Shown: in pieces, positions 14,323 through 20,595 of the stretch
Layout of the letters: the number at the start of each line of letters is the position of its first letter
Numbering within the stretch: the first letter of the stretch is position 1
Assembly (NCBI GenBank): GCA_043798435.1
Contig: JAZDOR010000104.1
Coordinates: 1-21,619, forward strand
Reading direction: 5' to 3'
Origin: JAGUXG01 sp043798435
GTDB taxonomy: Bacteria; UBA9089; UBA9088; JAGUXG01
Length of the DNA stretch: 21,619 bases
Notes under the pieces: model-generated
What the model saw: only the letters and a program-made list of their open reading frames with translations
Told to the model about the DNA's origin: nothing
Databases searched by the model: none
Program-made: the position numbers and the translations under genes

Positions 14323-15234
14323 TCATGTCAACAGATAGACCAGGATTCCCCTTTGGACAACAAGCCTGTTTCTTGCCTGGGGAAAGACTATAGAGTTTGA
14401 GCTTTCTATCACACTGTCTGTAATCTCCTCGCCTCTATGTGCCGGAAGGCAGTGCATAATCAAGCAATTCTTCTTTGCCAAGGAGAGCAGGTCATTGTTT
14501 ATCTGAAACTTAGCAAATGCCTTTATCCTCTCCTCCTTCTCTGCCTCTTGACCCATACTTGTCCAGACATCTGTATAAAGCACATCAGCATCTCTTGCCG
14601 CTTCCTCTGGGTCACTGGTAACCTTTATCATCACACCGTTTGCCCTGGCATACCTTACTGCTGTATCCAGCACATCTTTTCTTGGGCAATACCCAGAAGG
14701 TGAGGCAACGGTGATATTCACACCCATCATAGAGCAAGCAAGTATAAGGGATGAGGCAACATTATTGCTCCCATCGCCGATGAAGGTAAGAGTCAAACCA
14801 ACCAATTCACCTTTGTTCTTCCAGATAGTGTATAGGTCAGAAAGCACCTGACAAGGGTGACTGTCATCTGAAAGTCCGTTGATTACAGGAATAGTAGAAT
14901 ATTGTGCCAGTTCAATTAACTTCTGATGAGAAAAGACTCTGGCAATAATGCAGTCAACATAAGAGGACAAAACCCTGGCTACATCCCTTACCTCTTCTCT
15001 GACACCAAGCCCTATCTCTAAGTCGCTCAGGGATAGGCAGGAAGCCCCAAGCTGATTGATGGCCACCTCAAAAGATACCTTTGTTCTTAGGGATGGCTTC
15101 TCAAAGAAAAGAAGGATATTCTTATCCTGCAAAGGCTTTTGATCAAAGCTTCCGGCAAGCTCATCAGATAGCTTGAATATCCTCCAGATTGAGGCAGGAG
15201 AAAGCTCAGAAATACAAAGTAGGTCTTTCTTCAT
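14323..15234 (-). CDS. argF: Ornithine carbamoyltransferase
   Basis: ArgF transfers the carbamoyl group from carbamoyl phosphate to ornithine, making citrulline in arginine synthesis. The 303-residue length is normal. The carbamoyl-phosphate loop is FFEKPSLRTKVSFE (44-56; the more usual STRT is SLRT here), HPCQ lies at 126-129, and the ornithine-binding HCLPAHRGEE starts at 261. These motifs separate it from aspartate carbamoyltransferase. The stop codon sits inside a perfect 16-bp palindrome, ATGATAATTTTATCAT (14311-14326). No strong ribosome-binding site precedes the start. A 27-bp dispersed repeat lies 39 nt upstream. It is isolated from other arginine genes. Confidence 0.96.
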   Translation of the reverse strand: MKKDLLCISELSPASIWRIFKLSDELAGSFDQKPLQDKNILLFFEKPSLRTKVSFEVAINQLGASCLSLSDLEIGLGVREEVRDVARVLSSYVDCIIARVFSHQKLIELAQYSTIPVINGLSDDSHPCQVLSDLYTIWKNKGELVGLTLTFIGDGSNNVASSLILACSMMGVNITVASPSGYCPRKDVLDTAVRYARANGVMIKVTSDPEEAARDADVLYTDVWTSMGQEAEKEERIKAFAKFQINNDLLSLAKKNCLIMHCLPAHRGEEITDSVIESSNSIVFPQARNRLVVQRGILVYLLT

Positions 15235-15272
15235 CTTATTTTTACGCTACAAAGCATACGGCGTAAGGGTTA

Positions 15273-15299
15273 TATACCGAGAATAAATCAGGTTTCCAA
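15273..15299. repeat. 27-bp dispersed repeat, copy 1
   Basis: A 27-bp sequence ending in AATCAGGTTTCCAA on the plus strand. Its exact reverse complement is at 21368-21394. It lies upstream of argF and contains a TATA-like end, but it is more likely part of a dispersed element than a promoter. Confidence 0.85.
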
Positions 15300-15310
15300 C
15301 AAACTAAATA

Positions 15311-15478
15311 GAATTCAGGAGTCAGAATTCAGGAGTCAGAATGAAAGAACTTGATTGTATAGGAATTTCCTTTTTTTGGACTTTAGATGAACGCAGATTT
15401 TTAAGATTTATAAAATATTATCCTGTAAATCTGCGAAGATCTGCGTCCTATTAACTTGTTTATTCTGGATTCTGAATT
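15311..15478. repeat. Nested palindromic repeat cluster
   Basis: Between argF and the four-cysteine gene, several repeat units nest inside one another. The outermost are AGAATTCAGGAGTC tandem units (15310-15342) opposed by GGATTCTGAATTCTG (about 15467-15481). Inside is the 20-bp element GTATAGGAATTTCCTTTTTT (15357-15376), shared with 8949-8968. Innermost is ACGCAGATTTTTAAGATT (from 15391) opposed by AAATCTGCG and AGATCTGCGTCC (15427-15448). No gene is seen in 15235-15532, a stretch of 298 nt. The AATCTGCGTCC end recurs at 16814-16837. Confidence 0.8.
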
Positions 15479-15532
15479 CTGTTATTTTACGATTTGCAAT
15501 TTACATTTATTTTGGTATAGATGATTTTTTCT

Positions 15533-15688
15533 TCATCTCCTCTTGTAATTACGACACTTTTGGGCGTTTGGTATCTCGGGATTATCACAAGCACCTCTGT
15601 AATCATACATACAGACATCACAAAGAAATGATGGAGTCTTTTCGAATAGCCCTTTTATAAATGAGATAATCTTCTCTATGAATCCCAC
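15533..15688 (-). CDS. 51-residue four-cysteine protein (unrecognised)
   Basis: A short gene starting at GTG (15688), directly after an in-frame TAA. An amphipathic N-terminal helix (GFIEKIISFIKGLFEK) is followed by a C-terminal half with four cysteines, Cys23, Cys26, Cys34 and Cys45: FLCDVCMYDYRGACDNPEIP, then NAQKCRNYKRR. The CxxC-x7-C-x10-C pattern suggests a zinc or Fe-S site. I do not recognise a family. Support for it being real comes from the ordered cysteine pattern, low-complexity-free sequence in a repeat-rich region, and a promoter whose -10 ends 6 nt before the GTG, implying a leaderless mRNA. It shares a symmetric divergent promoter with the porB-like gene. Confidence 0.7.
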   Translation of the reverse strand: MGFIEKIISFIKGLFEKTPSFLCDVCMYDYRGACDNPEIPNAQKCRNYKRR

Positions 15689-15694
15689 GAGACT

Positions 15695-15724
15695 ATCTTA
15701 AGAGAAATTATTGGATTTCGTCAA
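15695..15724 (-). promoter_or_regulatory. Divergent promoter, minus-strand half
   Basis: TTGACG (15719-15724) and TAAGAT (15695-15700) with an 18-nt spacer. The start point is predicted at or near the G of GTG at 15688, so the transcript is probably leaderless. Confidence 0.6.
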
Positions 15725-15747
15725 CAAAAAAATCCTTGTTGACGAAA
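15716..15747. promoter_or_regulatory. 12-bp inverted repeat overlapping both -35 boxes
   Basis: TTTCGTCAACAA (15716-15727) and TTGTTGACGAAA (15736-15747) are perfect inverted arms with an 8-nt spacer. Each arm contains the -35 hexamer of one divergent promoter. The dyad centre (15731.5) is equidistant from the two -10 boxes. A dimeric regulator bound here could shut or balance both genes, so it is a candidate operator. Confidence 0.65.
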
Positions 15748-15768
15748 ACCCTTTTTTACCGATAAAAT
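15739..15768 (+). promoter_or_regulatory. Divergent promoter, plus-strand half
   Basis: TTGACG (15739-15744) and TAAAAT (15763-15768) with an 18-nt spacer. The -10 ends 7 nt before the porB ATG at 15776, and no Shine-Dalgarno sequence is present, which again predicts a leaderless mRNA. Confidence 0.65.
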
Positions 15769-15775
15769 ATCTCCA

Positions 15776-16729
15776 ATGGAAAAGCCACTTACATTAAGAG
15801 CCCTTTCAGAGAAAAAAGAAGATTTCTCTCCTGGTCATAGAGCTTGTGCTGGATGTGGGGAGCCTATCGCTGTCCGCCAGATTTTGCTTGCGGCAAAGAA
15901 CCCTGTGGTTATTGGATCAGCCACTGGATGCCTTGAAGTAACAACAACCATCTTTCCCTTCACAGCCTGGCGTGTGCCATTTATCCACTCTGCCTTTGAG
16001 AATGTGGCGGCAACAATATCTGGTGTAGAGGCCAGCTACAAGGCTTTGAAGAAGAAAGGGAAGGTTTCGGCTGATATTGACTTCATTGCTTTTGCTGGGG
16101 ATGGCGGAACTTATGATATTGGGCTTCAATCACTGTCTGGTGCCTTAGAGAGGGGCCACAGAATGCTCTATGTCTGTATAAATAATGAGGCCTATATGAA
16201 TACAGGAATACAGAGGTCAGGAGCTACACCAAGGGGTGCGCACACAACTACAGCACCCGTAGGAAAGGTTATTCCAGGCAAAATTCAATTTAGAAAGAAC
16301 CTGACAGAGATTGTCATTGCTCACAATATACCTTATGTTGCTCAGGCTGTTGTTGGAAACTGGAGGGATTTGGCAAATAAGGTAGAATTTGCTTTATCTG
16401 TTGATGGCCCATCTTTTATTAATATCCTCTCTCCTTGTCCTTTGGGCTGGGGTTTTCCTTCTGATCAGACCGTTGAAATGGGCATACTTGCCGCAGACAC
16501 AGGAGTTTGGCCGCTCTATGAAGTAAGAGAAGGGAAATACCATATTACCTATAAACCAAAAGAGATAAAGCCTCTTTATGATTGGCTAAAGGCTCAGACA
16601 AGATTCAAGCATCTATTCAAAGAGGAGAATAAGTATATCATTGATGAGCTTAAGATATGGGTAACAGAGGAGTGGAATAAGCTTGGCAAGAAAGATGAGA
16701 CCAATAGTAGTATTTTTATTACGAAGTAA
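15776..16729 (+). CDS. porB: Pyruvate (2-oxoacid):ferredoxin oxidoreductase beta subunit
   Basis: The thiamine-pyrophosphate-binding beta subunit of a 2-oxoacid:ferredoxin oxidoreductase, most like pyruvate synthase PorB. It interconverts pyruvate and acetyl-CoA with ferredoxin. The 317 residues include cluster ligands Cys24 and Cys27 (CAGCGEP), Cys52 (ATGCLEVTTTIFPFTAW) and a later Cys in ILSPCPLGWGF. The TPP/Mg motif is GDGGTYDIGLQSLSGAL followed by NNEAYMNTGIQRSGATP. The PorB-specific features (long TPP loop, C-terminal tail) favour pyruvate over 2-oxoglutarate or branched-chain acids. The gamma, delta and alpha subunits that normally precede porB are absent. The gene has its own promoter and is flanked by a divergent small gene and a convergent one. 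Its partners must be elsewhere in the genome. Confidence 0.93.
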   Translation: MEKPLTLRALSEKKEDFSPGHRACAGCGEPIAVRQILLAAKNPVVIGSATGCLEVTTTIFPFTAWRVPFIHSAFENVAATISGVEASYKALKKKGKVSADIDFIAFAGDGGTYDIGLQSLSGALERGHRMLYVCINNEAYMNTGIQRSGATPRGAHTTTAPVGKVIPGKIQFRKNLTEIVIAHNIPYVAQAVVGNWRDLANKVEFALSVDGPSFINILSPCPLGWGFPSDQTVEMGILAADTGVWPLYEVREGKYHITYKPKEIKPLYDWLKAQTRFKHLFKEENKYIIDELKIWVTEEWNKLGKKDETNSSIFITK

Positions 16730-16814
16730 CAAGGTTCTGCAAATCAGGTTCTTATAACTTAGTCGCTGTAAAAAATAACTATTTTCCAGAAAGTATCTTG
16801 AGTAATCTAAAAAA

Positions 16815-16837
16815 ATCTGCGTCCCATCAATTCGTTA
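16815..16837. repeat. Degraded 'ATCTGCGTCC' repeat end
   Basis: Resembles 15439-15460 (ATCTGCGTCCTATTAACTTG) with a few substitutions. It sits between the convergent porB and outer-membrane genes and includes the stop codon of the latter. No other feature was seen in 16730-16814. Confidence 0.55.
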
Positions 16838-17554
16838 CTTCTCACTCTTAAATAGGGTTGTCTGGTAGCATATTTTGACTGTCCGCGAGGGACTGTGCGA
16901 AAGGTCAATAAGGTTAAATTCTAAGGAGAGTTTTGGGGCAAGATGCCATTTCATTCCAAGAGAAAGAGCCGCTTCTCTTTTCTCTTCGCCTTTATCCAAG
17001 GGAATATCCCCTATCTCTGCCAAAAATTTCATATTCGAGCCAATATTTGTCTCTGCTCCGCAAAATAAGGATAAACCGCCTTTTTTATAATCCTCAACAT
17101 CAGTCAGAATGCCAAAATGAGAGCCTATCTTTGTATCTAAAAGGACAATTGGCTTGCTGGCAACAAGGTATAATCCCTTTATCCCCTTTATCCTTTTTCG
17201 AGGCTCACCCTTTTCATCAACCCATCTCTTCTTATATCCATAAGGGTCGTGGTATCCTATAGCCAGACCTGGAAATCTTTTTGTCCCATCCGTGATTCTT
17301 ATCCTTCCAGAAAGAACTAAGGGGAGGGAGGTTTCCATCTTATTATCGCCGATGGCATTCTGAAGGTCAAGAGGAACACCAATCACCACCCTTTGGCTCA
17401 GCCCAAACCTTGAATCTATAACCAAACCACCCTCATCATACATTCGAAAAAGAAGAGCCAAATCACCCTTTTTCAGGGTATCAGTGGTGGGAATGTTTAT
17501 AAGCTCAAGTGCTTGGCAGGAGCAAGATATGAAGAGTAAAAAGATGAGCCACAC
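16835..17554 (-). CDS. Probable outer-membrane beta-barrel protein
   Basis: A 239-residue exported protein. It has a short hydrophobic signal sequence, WLIFLLFISCSCQA, with likely cleavage after the Ala; an alternative lipobox-like FISC is weaker. The rest alternates polar and hydrophobic residues in strands (ALLFRMYDEGGLVIDSRFGL; GLSLFCGAETNIGSNMKFLA) and closes with an amphipathic strand near the C terminus, as in small porin-like barrels. I do not know a specific family. The start is GTG at 17554 with AAAGGAGG 8 nt upstream, inside the end of the previous gene, whose TAA stop abuts this GTG in the same frame. It is the last gene of the zapB-to-OMP run. Confidence 0.7.
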   Translation of the reverse strand: MWLIFLLFISCSCQALELINIPTTDTLKKGDLALLFRMYDEGGLVIDSRFGLSQRVVIGVPLDLQNAIGDNKMETSLPLVLSGRIRITDGTKRFPGLAIGYHDPYGYKKRWVDEKGEPRKRIKGIKGLYLVASKPIVLLDTKIGSHFGILTDVEDYKKGGLSLFCGAETNIGSNMKFLAEIGDIPLDKGEEKREAALSLGMKWHLAPKLSLEFNLIDLSHSPSRTVKICYQTTLFKSEK

Positions 17555-17803
17555 TTACAAAACCTCCTTTACTGGAAAGGCAAGAGATGTTTGAGTATCG
17601 GCAATCTCATTGAATTGAATCACAAATTGAGCCGCCTCCCTTTCGTCATCTGCTTCAAATATCAAAAGGAGGTCAGGCTTTCCAAAGAGGACAAGAGCCT
17701 CTTTTACTTTAATAGTTTCAGGAACCTTAGTATATTTTAGAAATATCTCTAAGGCTTCCCGAGTCTTTCCAGGAAGAGTGGCAAGTGTGGTTACAAAAAG
17801 CAT
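17555..17803 (-). CDS. 82-residue alpha/beta protein, GYD/dimeric-barrel-like
   Basis: A compact protein beginning MLFVTTLATLPGKTREALEI, then FGKPDLLLIFEADDEREAAQ and FNEIADTQTSLAFPVKEVL. The strand-helix-strand-strand-helix-strand rhythm and the 'GKPDLLLIFEADDE' centre resemble GYD-domain or AsnC-type dimeric alpha-beta barrels. A function is not evident. It starts with ATG immediately after the TAG stop of the preceding gene in the same frame and ends immediately before the GTG of the outer-membrane gene, so all three are tightly coupled. No good ribosome-binding site precedes its own start. Confidence 0.7.
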   Translation of the reverse strand: MLFVTTLATLPGKTREALEIFLKYTKVPETIKVKEALVLFGKPDLLLIFEADDEREAAQFVIQFNEIADTQTSLAFPVKEVL

Positions 17804-17998
17804 CTATCTACCGTTCTTTATTGATTCTAAGACCTTGATAAACTCTTCTAACCCTGTATCCGGAAGGACGATGGCATTCTTTTTCCCTCCTGCTTTCTCA
17901 ATGATTCGCAGGAATTTGCCTTTAGGGTTTTCTTTGTAATCAAAGAAAAAGGTCTTTGCTTCAACATCTAATCTTTTACTTAGAATTTCATTATCCAT
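17804..17998 (-). CDS. PUR-domain (DUF3276-like) nucleic-acid-binding protein
   Basis: A 64-residue protein with the single PUR-alpha repeat pattern: SKRLDVEAKTFFFDYKENPK, GKFLRIIEKAGGKKNAIVLP, then an EEFIKVLESI helix. Bacterial PUR/DUF3276 proteins such as Borrelia BpuR bind single-stranded DNA and RNA as dimers. The conserved aromatic/basic strand (TFFFDYKENPKGKFLRI) is present. The length is shorter than the usual 80-120 residues but covers the full repeat. The start at 17998 has an AGGGTGA site. It lies 79 nt downstream of the BioC-like gene across a repeat element, and its stop (TAG) abuts the ATG of the next gene. Confidence 0.75.
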   Translation of the reverse strand: MDNEILSKRLDVEAKTFFFDYKENPKGKFLRIIEKAGGKKNAIVLPDTGLEEFIKVLESIKNGR

Positions 17999-18057
17999 TT
18001 ATTCACCCTTTTTGAAGTATATCTTTCTCAACCTATTTCTGTCAAACTTTATTTATA

Positions 18058-18145
18058 TTTCTTGCTCCTTGCAAAATTTATTTAATGTTTTTCCTTTTTG
18101 TTCTGGCGTAGCCAGAACCCTTATGTTTTCTTGCTCCTTGCAAAA
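18058..18145. repeat. 19-bp direct repeats flanking a hairpin, in 3' end of bioC-like gene
   Basis: TTTCTTGCTCCTTGCAAAA occurs at 18058-18076 and 18127-18145. Between them lies a perfect hairpin, GTTCTGGC-gta-GCCAGAAC (18100-18118). The arrangement looks like an inserted small element. The distal copy and the hairpin are translated as the tail of the methyltransferase. Confidence 0.8.
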
Positions 18146-18854
18146 AACATTTGCAGAAGAATATCTGGTAGGTGGCTATAATCTTCCCAAACCTTGATTT
18201 ATAAGCCTCCTCAAGGTTTTCTATCACACTCTTTGTCCAAAGCCCATCTCTTATTTTCATTCCTTCTCCAGAGTATTTTATCTTCTTGAGAAGAAAAAAA
18301 AGAGATGGATATTCCTCAACCCTTCTCTCCTCTCTCAAGCTACCATTAAATTCTTTCATTATTTCGGTGAGATCATTCTTTAATATAAGACCTGATGGCA
18401 TTCCTACTATTTCTCGAAGTTCCTGGAATGTGTCGTTACCAAAGATAGAAAAGAGAATCTTCCCGGACTTTTTGAGGATACCTTTATATTGAAAAAGGCT
18501 CTCTCTAAGATTAAAGAACCACTGAAAACAGCTACTTCCTGTGATTAAATCAAACCTTCTTTTTATTCCTGTTTCTTCTCCGTCTGCCACAAAAAATAGG
18601 GACTCCCTCACACTCTTCCTGGCTATTTTGACCATCTCCTCGGATATATCTAAGGAGACTATTTTTGAGGCAGGAAACCTTTCTTTGAGGAGCTTCGTAT
18701 AGAAACCTGTTCCACACCCAATCTCTAAGATATCTTGAGGCTCGACCTTTATCTCATTTATAAGCTGGAGGCAGATTTCCCTCTGAATATCAGAGAAGCT
18801 GTCATAGAATTTAGCATATCTTGAGAATCTCGTGGCTATATCTTTTTTATCCAC
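18078..18854 (-). CDS. bioC: BioC-like SAM-dependent methyltransferase
   Basis: A class I methyltransferase of 258 residues, most like malonyl-ACP O-methyltransferase BioC, which primes pimelate synthesis for biotin. It has the BioC N-terminal pattern IATRFSRYAKFYDSFSDIQR, SAM motif I DILEIGCGTGFYT, acidic motif SLDISEEM, and the family-typical FDLITGSSCFQWFFNL. The start is GTG at 18854, directly after an in-frame TAA, without a clear ribosome-binding site, 11 nt from zapA. The natural end would be near ATYQIFFCKC. The remaining roughly 20 residues (FLQGARKHKGSGYARTKRKN) are encoded by a repeat element and are probably non-native. No other bio gene is nearby, so another small-molecule substrate is possible. 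Confidence 0.75.
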   Translation of the reverse strand: MDKKDIATRFSRYAKFYDSFSDIQREICLQLINEIKVEPQDILEIGCGTGFYTKLLKERFPASKIVSLDISEEMVKIARKSVRESLFFVADGEETGIKRRFDLITGSSCFQWFFNLRESLFQYKGILKKSGKILFSIFGNDTFQELREIVGMPSGLILKNDLTEIMKEFNGSLREERRVEEYPSLFFLLKKIKYSGEGMKIRDGLWTKSVIENLEEAYKSRFGKIIATYQIFFCKCFLQGARKHKGSGYARTKRKNIK

Positions 18855-18865
18855 TTAGTTGAAAT

Positions 18866-19123
18866 TCAGGCAAGAGATGTGTCAATCTTATGAATTAAAG
18901 AGGCTATCTTTCTATGAGTAGATTCCTTATCTTTGAATAGCTCTTCTACTATCTCTAAGGATGAAAGAATGGCTACCTTTTCCTTTGGAAGGCTTGGGGC
19001 TCTTTTTAATATGTTCATCATCTTTGAGTCAATATATTTGGCCATACTCTCAACCTTCTCTGAAGGTTCTTCGGTAAGAAGATTATAACCCTGACCCATG
19101 ATTTGAACAGAAACCCTATTCAT
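18866..19123 (-). CDS. zapA: Cell division protein ZapA
   Basis: ZapA is a small FtsZ-ring stabiliser that cross-links FtsZ filaments. The 85-residue protein has the N-terminal strand pair VSVQIMGQGYNLLTEEP, the YIDSKMMNI helix typical of ZapA (consensus 'vA.yVd.km.ei'), and a C-terminal coiled coil. The start is supported by GAGGAG six nt upstream, inside the preceding gene, and the start overlaps that gene's stop as ATGA. ftsZ is also in the window but about 16 kb away. Confidence 0.9.
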   Translation of the reverse strand: MNRVSVQIMGQGYNLLTEEPSEKVESMAKYIDSKMMNILKRAPSLPKEKVAILSSLEIVEELFKDKESTHRKIASLIHKIDTSLA

Positions 19124-19305
19124 TCAATCTCCTCAATCTTAATAATAAGTTGTTCTACTTTTTTCTTCAAAAGCTCTCTTTCAGCAAGGAGCTTTTTCGT
19201 CTCAACTTTTTCCCCTTCCCCTTCTTTTCTCTCTTTTCTGAGGCGCTCTACCTCAGCAATCAACCTATTTACCCTCTCTTCTAAAACATTTAAGTTTTCT
19301 ATCAT
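19120..19305 (-). CDS. Short coiled-coil protein, ZapB-like
   Basis: A 61-residue protein that is almost entirely a charged heptad coiled coil (LEERVNRLIAEVERLRKERK ... KKKVEQLIIKIEEIE). Its length, composition and ATGA overlap with zapA fit a ZapB-like division factor, often encoded just before zapA in non-proteobacteria. Coiled coils are low-information, so the name rests mainly on context. The start at 19305 has no close ribosome-binding site. An AGGAGG lies 19 nt upstream, too far for that ATG, so initiation at a non-standard in-frame ATT codon nearer to it is conceivable. Confidence 0.65.
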   Translation of the reverse strand: MIENLNVLEERVNRLIAEVERLRKERKEGEGEKVETKKLLAERELLKKKVEQLIIKIEEIE

Positions 19306-19366
19306 AATAATATTCTACGGATAACCTCCTATTTTTTCAACATTAAAATTAAAGAAGGAAAAGGTC

Positions 19367-19395
19367 TTGACAAAATATTGCTCCCAGAGTATATT
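19367..19395 (+). promoter_or_regulatory. Sigma-70-like promoter within transposase remnant
   Basis: TTGACA (19367-19372), a 17-nt spacer and TATATT (19390-19395) on the plus strand. It points toward the transporter gene at 19558 and could drive it with a leader of about 155 nt. It lies inside the open frame of a decayed transposase, so a chance match is possible. Confidence 0.45.
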
Positions 19396-19410
19396 TTGAA
19401 CTTAATAGCA

Positions 19411-19518
19411 ATCGACTTTGAGTTTGTTGATGACTATAACCAGAACAAAAGACTCAAGAACTTAAACTATAAAACACCAGCTCAATATCTAAAAGAAGAG
19501 AAGAATATCATCTTATAA
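19411..19518 (+). pseudogene. 3' fragment of an integrase-type transposase
   Basis: The frame reads IDFEFVDDYNQNKRLKNLNY followed by KTPAQYLKEEKNIIL and TAA. The pattern 'YN..R.H..LNYKTPA.YL' is the C-terminal end of DDE integrase-like transposases (IS481/IS3 type). The frame stays open upstream to about 19330 but without recognisable catalytic-core sequence or a start codon. The remainder of the element is missing. Confidence 0.7.
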
Positions 19519-19557
19519 TGTATTGTTGGCTAACAACTACATAGTTACATTATCTAA

Positions 19558-20595
19558 ATGCTTACCATGACAGAAATTCTAACCCACACCCTAAAAAATA
19601 GCCTCATAATTACCGCCTCTGTCTTTATAATGATGCTGCTGGTTGACTATATTGAGGTCTTAACAGGCGGCAGGATGAGCAAGATTATAAAGGGTGGTTT
19701 ATGGAGGCAATATCTTGCCACATCATTTTTGGGTGTAACATTAGGTTGCTTAGGCTCATTTGCCTGTGTCTCATTCTATGCCCATGGCCTTATAACCTTT
19801 GGGGCCCTCTGTGGCAATATGGCTGCTTCCTGTGGGGATGAGGCATATGTTATGCTTGCCCTATTTCCCAAACAGGCATTGATATTATTTGGTATCCTCT
19901 TTCTCTTAGGTCTCGTCTCTGCTTTTGTAGTAGACAAAATAGCACCTATTTTGAAGCTCAAATCCCTTCAGTCTTGCGTCCTATCAGAGTTACACCCAAA
20001 GGAAGAGTGCAAAATTTTAGATGCAAAGGGTGTTATTGACACCTTAAGAAGGATTACCCTTGTCAGGTTTCTCTTTTTGGTTATCATCTCAATATTCATC
20101 TTTGCTTTGATTGGGAAAATCATTGTCTTAGAAGAAGCCTGGGAAAGAAATAGCCTTTTTGTTCTGTTTTTATTGGCAATATTTATTGTCCTGACAGTCC
20201 CTGACCATTATTTAGAAGAACATATCCTCTGCCACATTGTCAAAAGGCACATCTTCAAGGTATTTCTCTGGACATTCTCTGCTATTTTGATTTTGGATAT
20301 TGGGCTTAAAGTTTGGGAGATAGAACCCCTTGTTAAGGCTAATATGCTTTGGGTATTGCTTATTGCGGCTTTGGTAGGAATTATTCCTGAATCAGGTCCT
20401 CACCTTATTTTTGTGATGATGTATGCCAAAGGGCTTATCCCATTCTCTGTGCTCCTTGTAAGCTCAATCGTCCAGGATGGGCATGGGATGTTACCATTAT
20501 TATCCTTGAGTATAAGAAAAGCCTTATTAATAAAGATTTTCAATATCGCCTTTGCCTTGATAATTGGAATCACCTTATATTCTTTGGGATTATGA
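19558..20595 (+). CDS. 10-TM putative metal exporter (DUF2899/ArsP_2-like)
   Basis: An integral inner-membrane protein of 345 residues with about ten hydrophobic segments. Family-typical loops are GALCGNMAASCGDEAYVML (Cys/Asp/Glu cluster near residue 90), VPDHYLEEHILCHIVKRH with His/Glu residues, PESGPHLIFVMMYAKGLIPF, and SSIVQDGHGMLPLLSLSIRK. These match my memory of the 'putative 10TM heavy-metal exporter' or putative manganese transporter family (PF11449). Conserved Asp, Glu and His in or near membrane segments fit a metal substrate, but specificity is unknown. The start could be Met1 (19558) or Met4; neither has a ribosome-binding site. A weak -10-like TACATT ends 6 nt before Met1. The stop overlaps the purQ remnant start (ATGA). 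Confidence 0.8.
   Translation: MLTMTEILTHTLKNSLIITASVFIMMLLVDYIEVLTGGRMSKIIKGGLWRQYLATSFLGVTLGCLGSFACVSFYAHGLITFGALCGNMAASCGDEAYVMLALFPKQALILFGILFLLGLVSAFVVDKIAPILKLKSLQSCVLSELHPKEECKILDAKGVIDTLRRITLVRFLFLVIISIFIFALIGKIIVLEEAWERNSLFVLFLLAIFIVLTVPDHYLEEHILCHIVKRHIFKVFLWTFSAILILDIGLKVWEIEPLVKANMLWVLLIAALVGIIPESGPHLIFVMMYAKGLIPFSVLLVSSIVQDGHGMLPLLSLSIRKALLIKIFNIAFALIIGITLYSLGL

Noticed and set aside
15716..15747. Rho-independent terminator
   Set aside because: The inverted repeat is not followed by a T-run of useful length in either direction, and both -35 boxes of the divergent promoters fall in it. An operator or promoter role fits better.
15776..16729. 2-oxoglutarate oxidoreductase beta subunit (KorB)
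   Set aside because: The CAGCGEP start, the long TPP loop with NTGIQRSGATP and the PCPLGWGF segment are typical of PorB. Length also fits PorB better.
16835..17998. A single fused protein made by readthrough of TAG and TAA
   Set aside because: A signal peptide begins after the second stop and a strong AAAGGAGG precedes it. Stop-start coupling explains the layout better.
18100..18118. Terminator for the BioC-like gene
   Set aside because: The hairpin lies inside the coding frame and is not followed by a U-tract on the minus strand.
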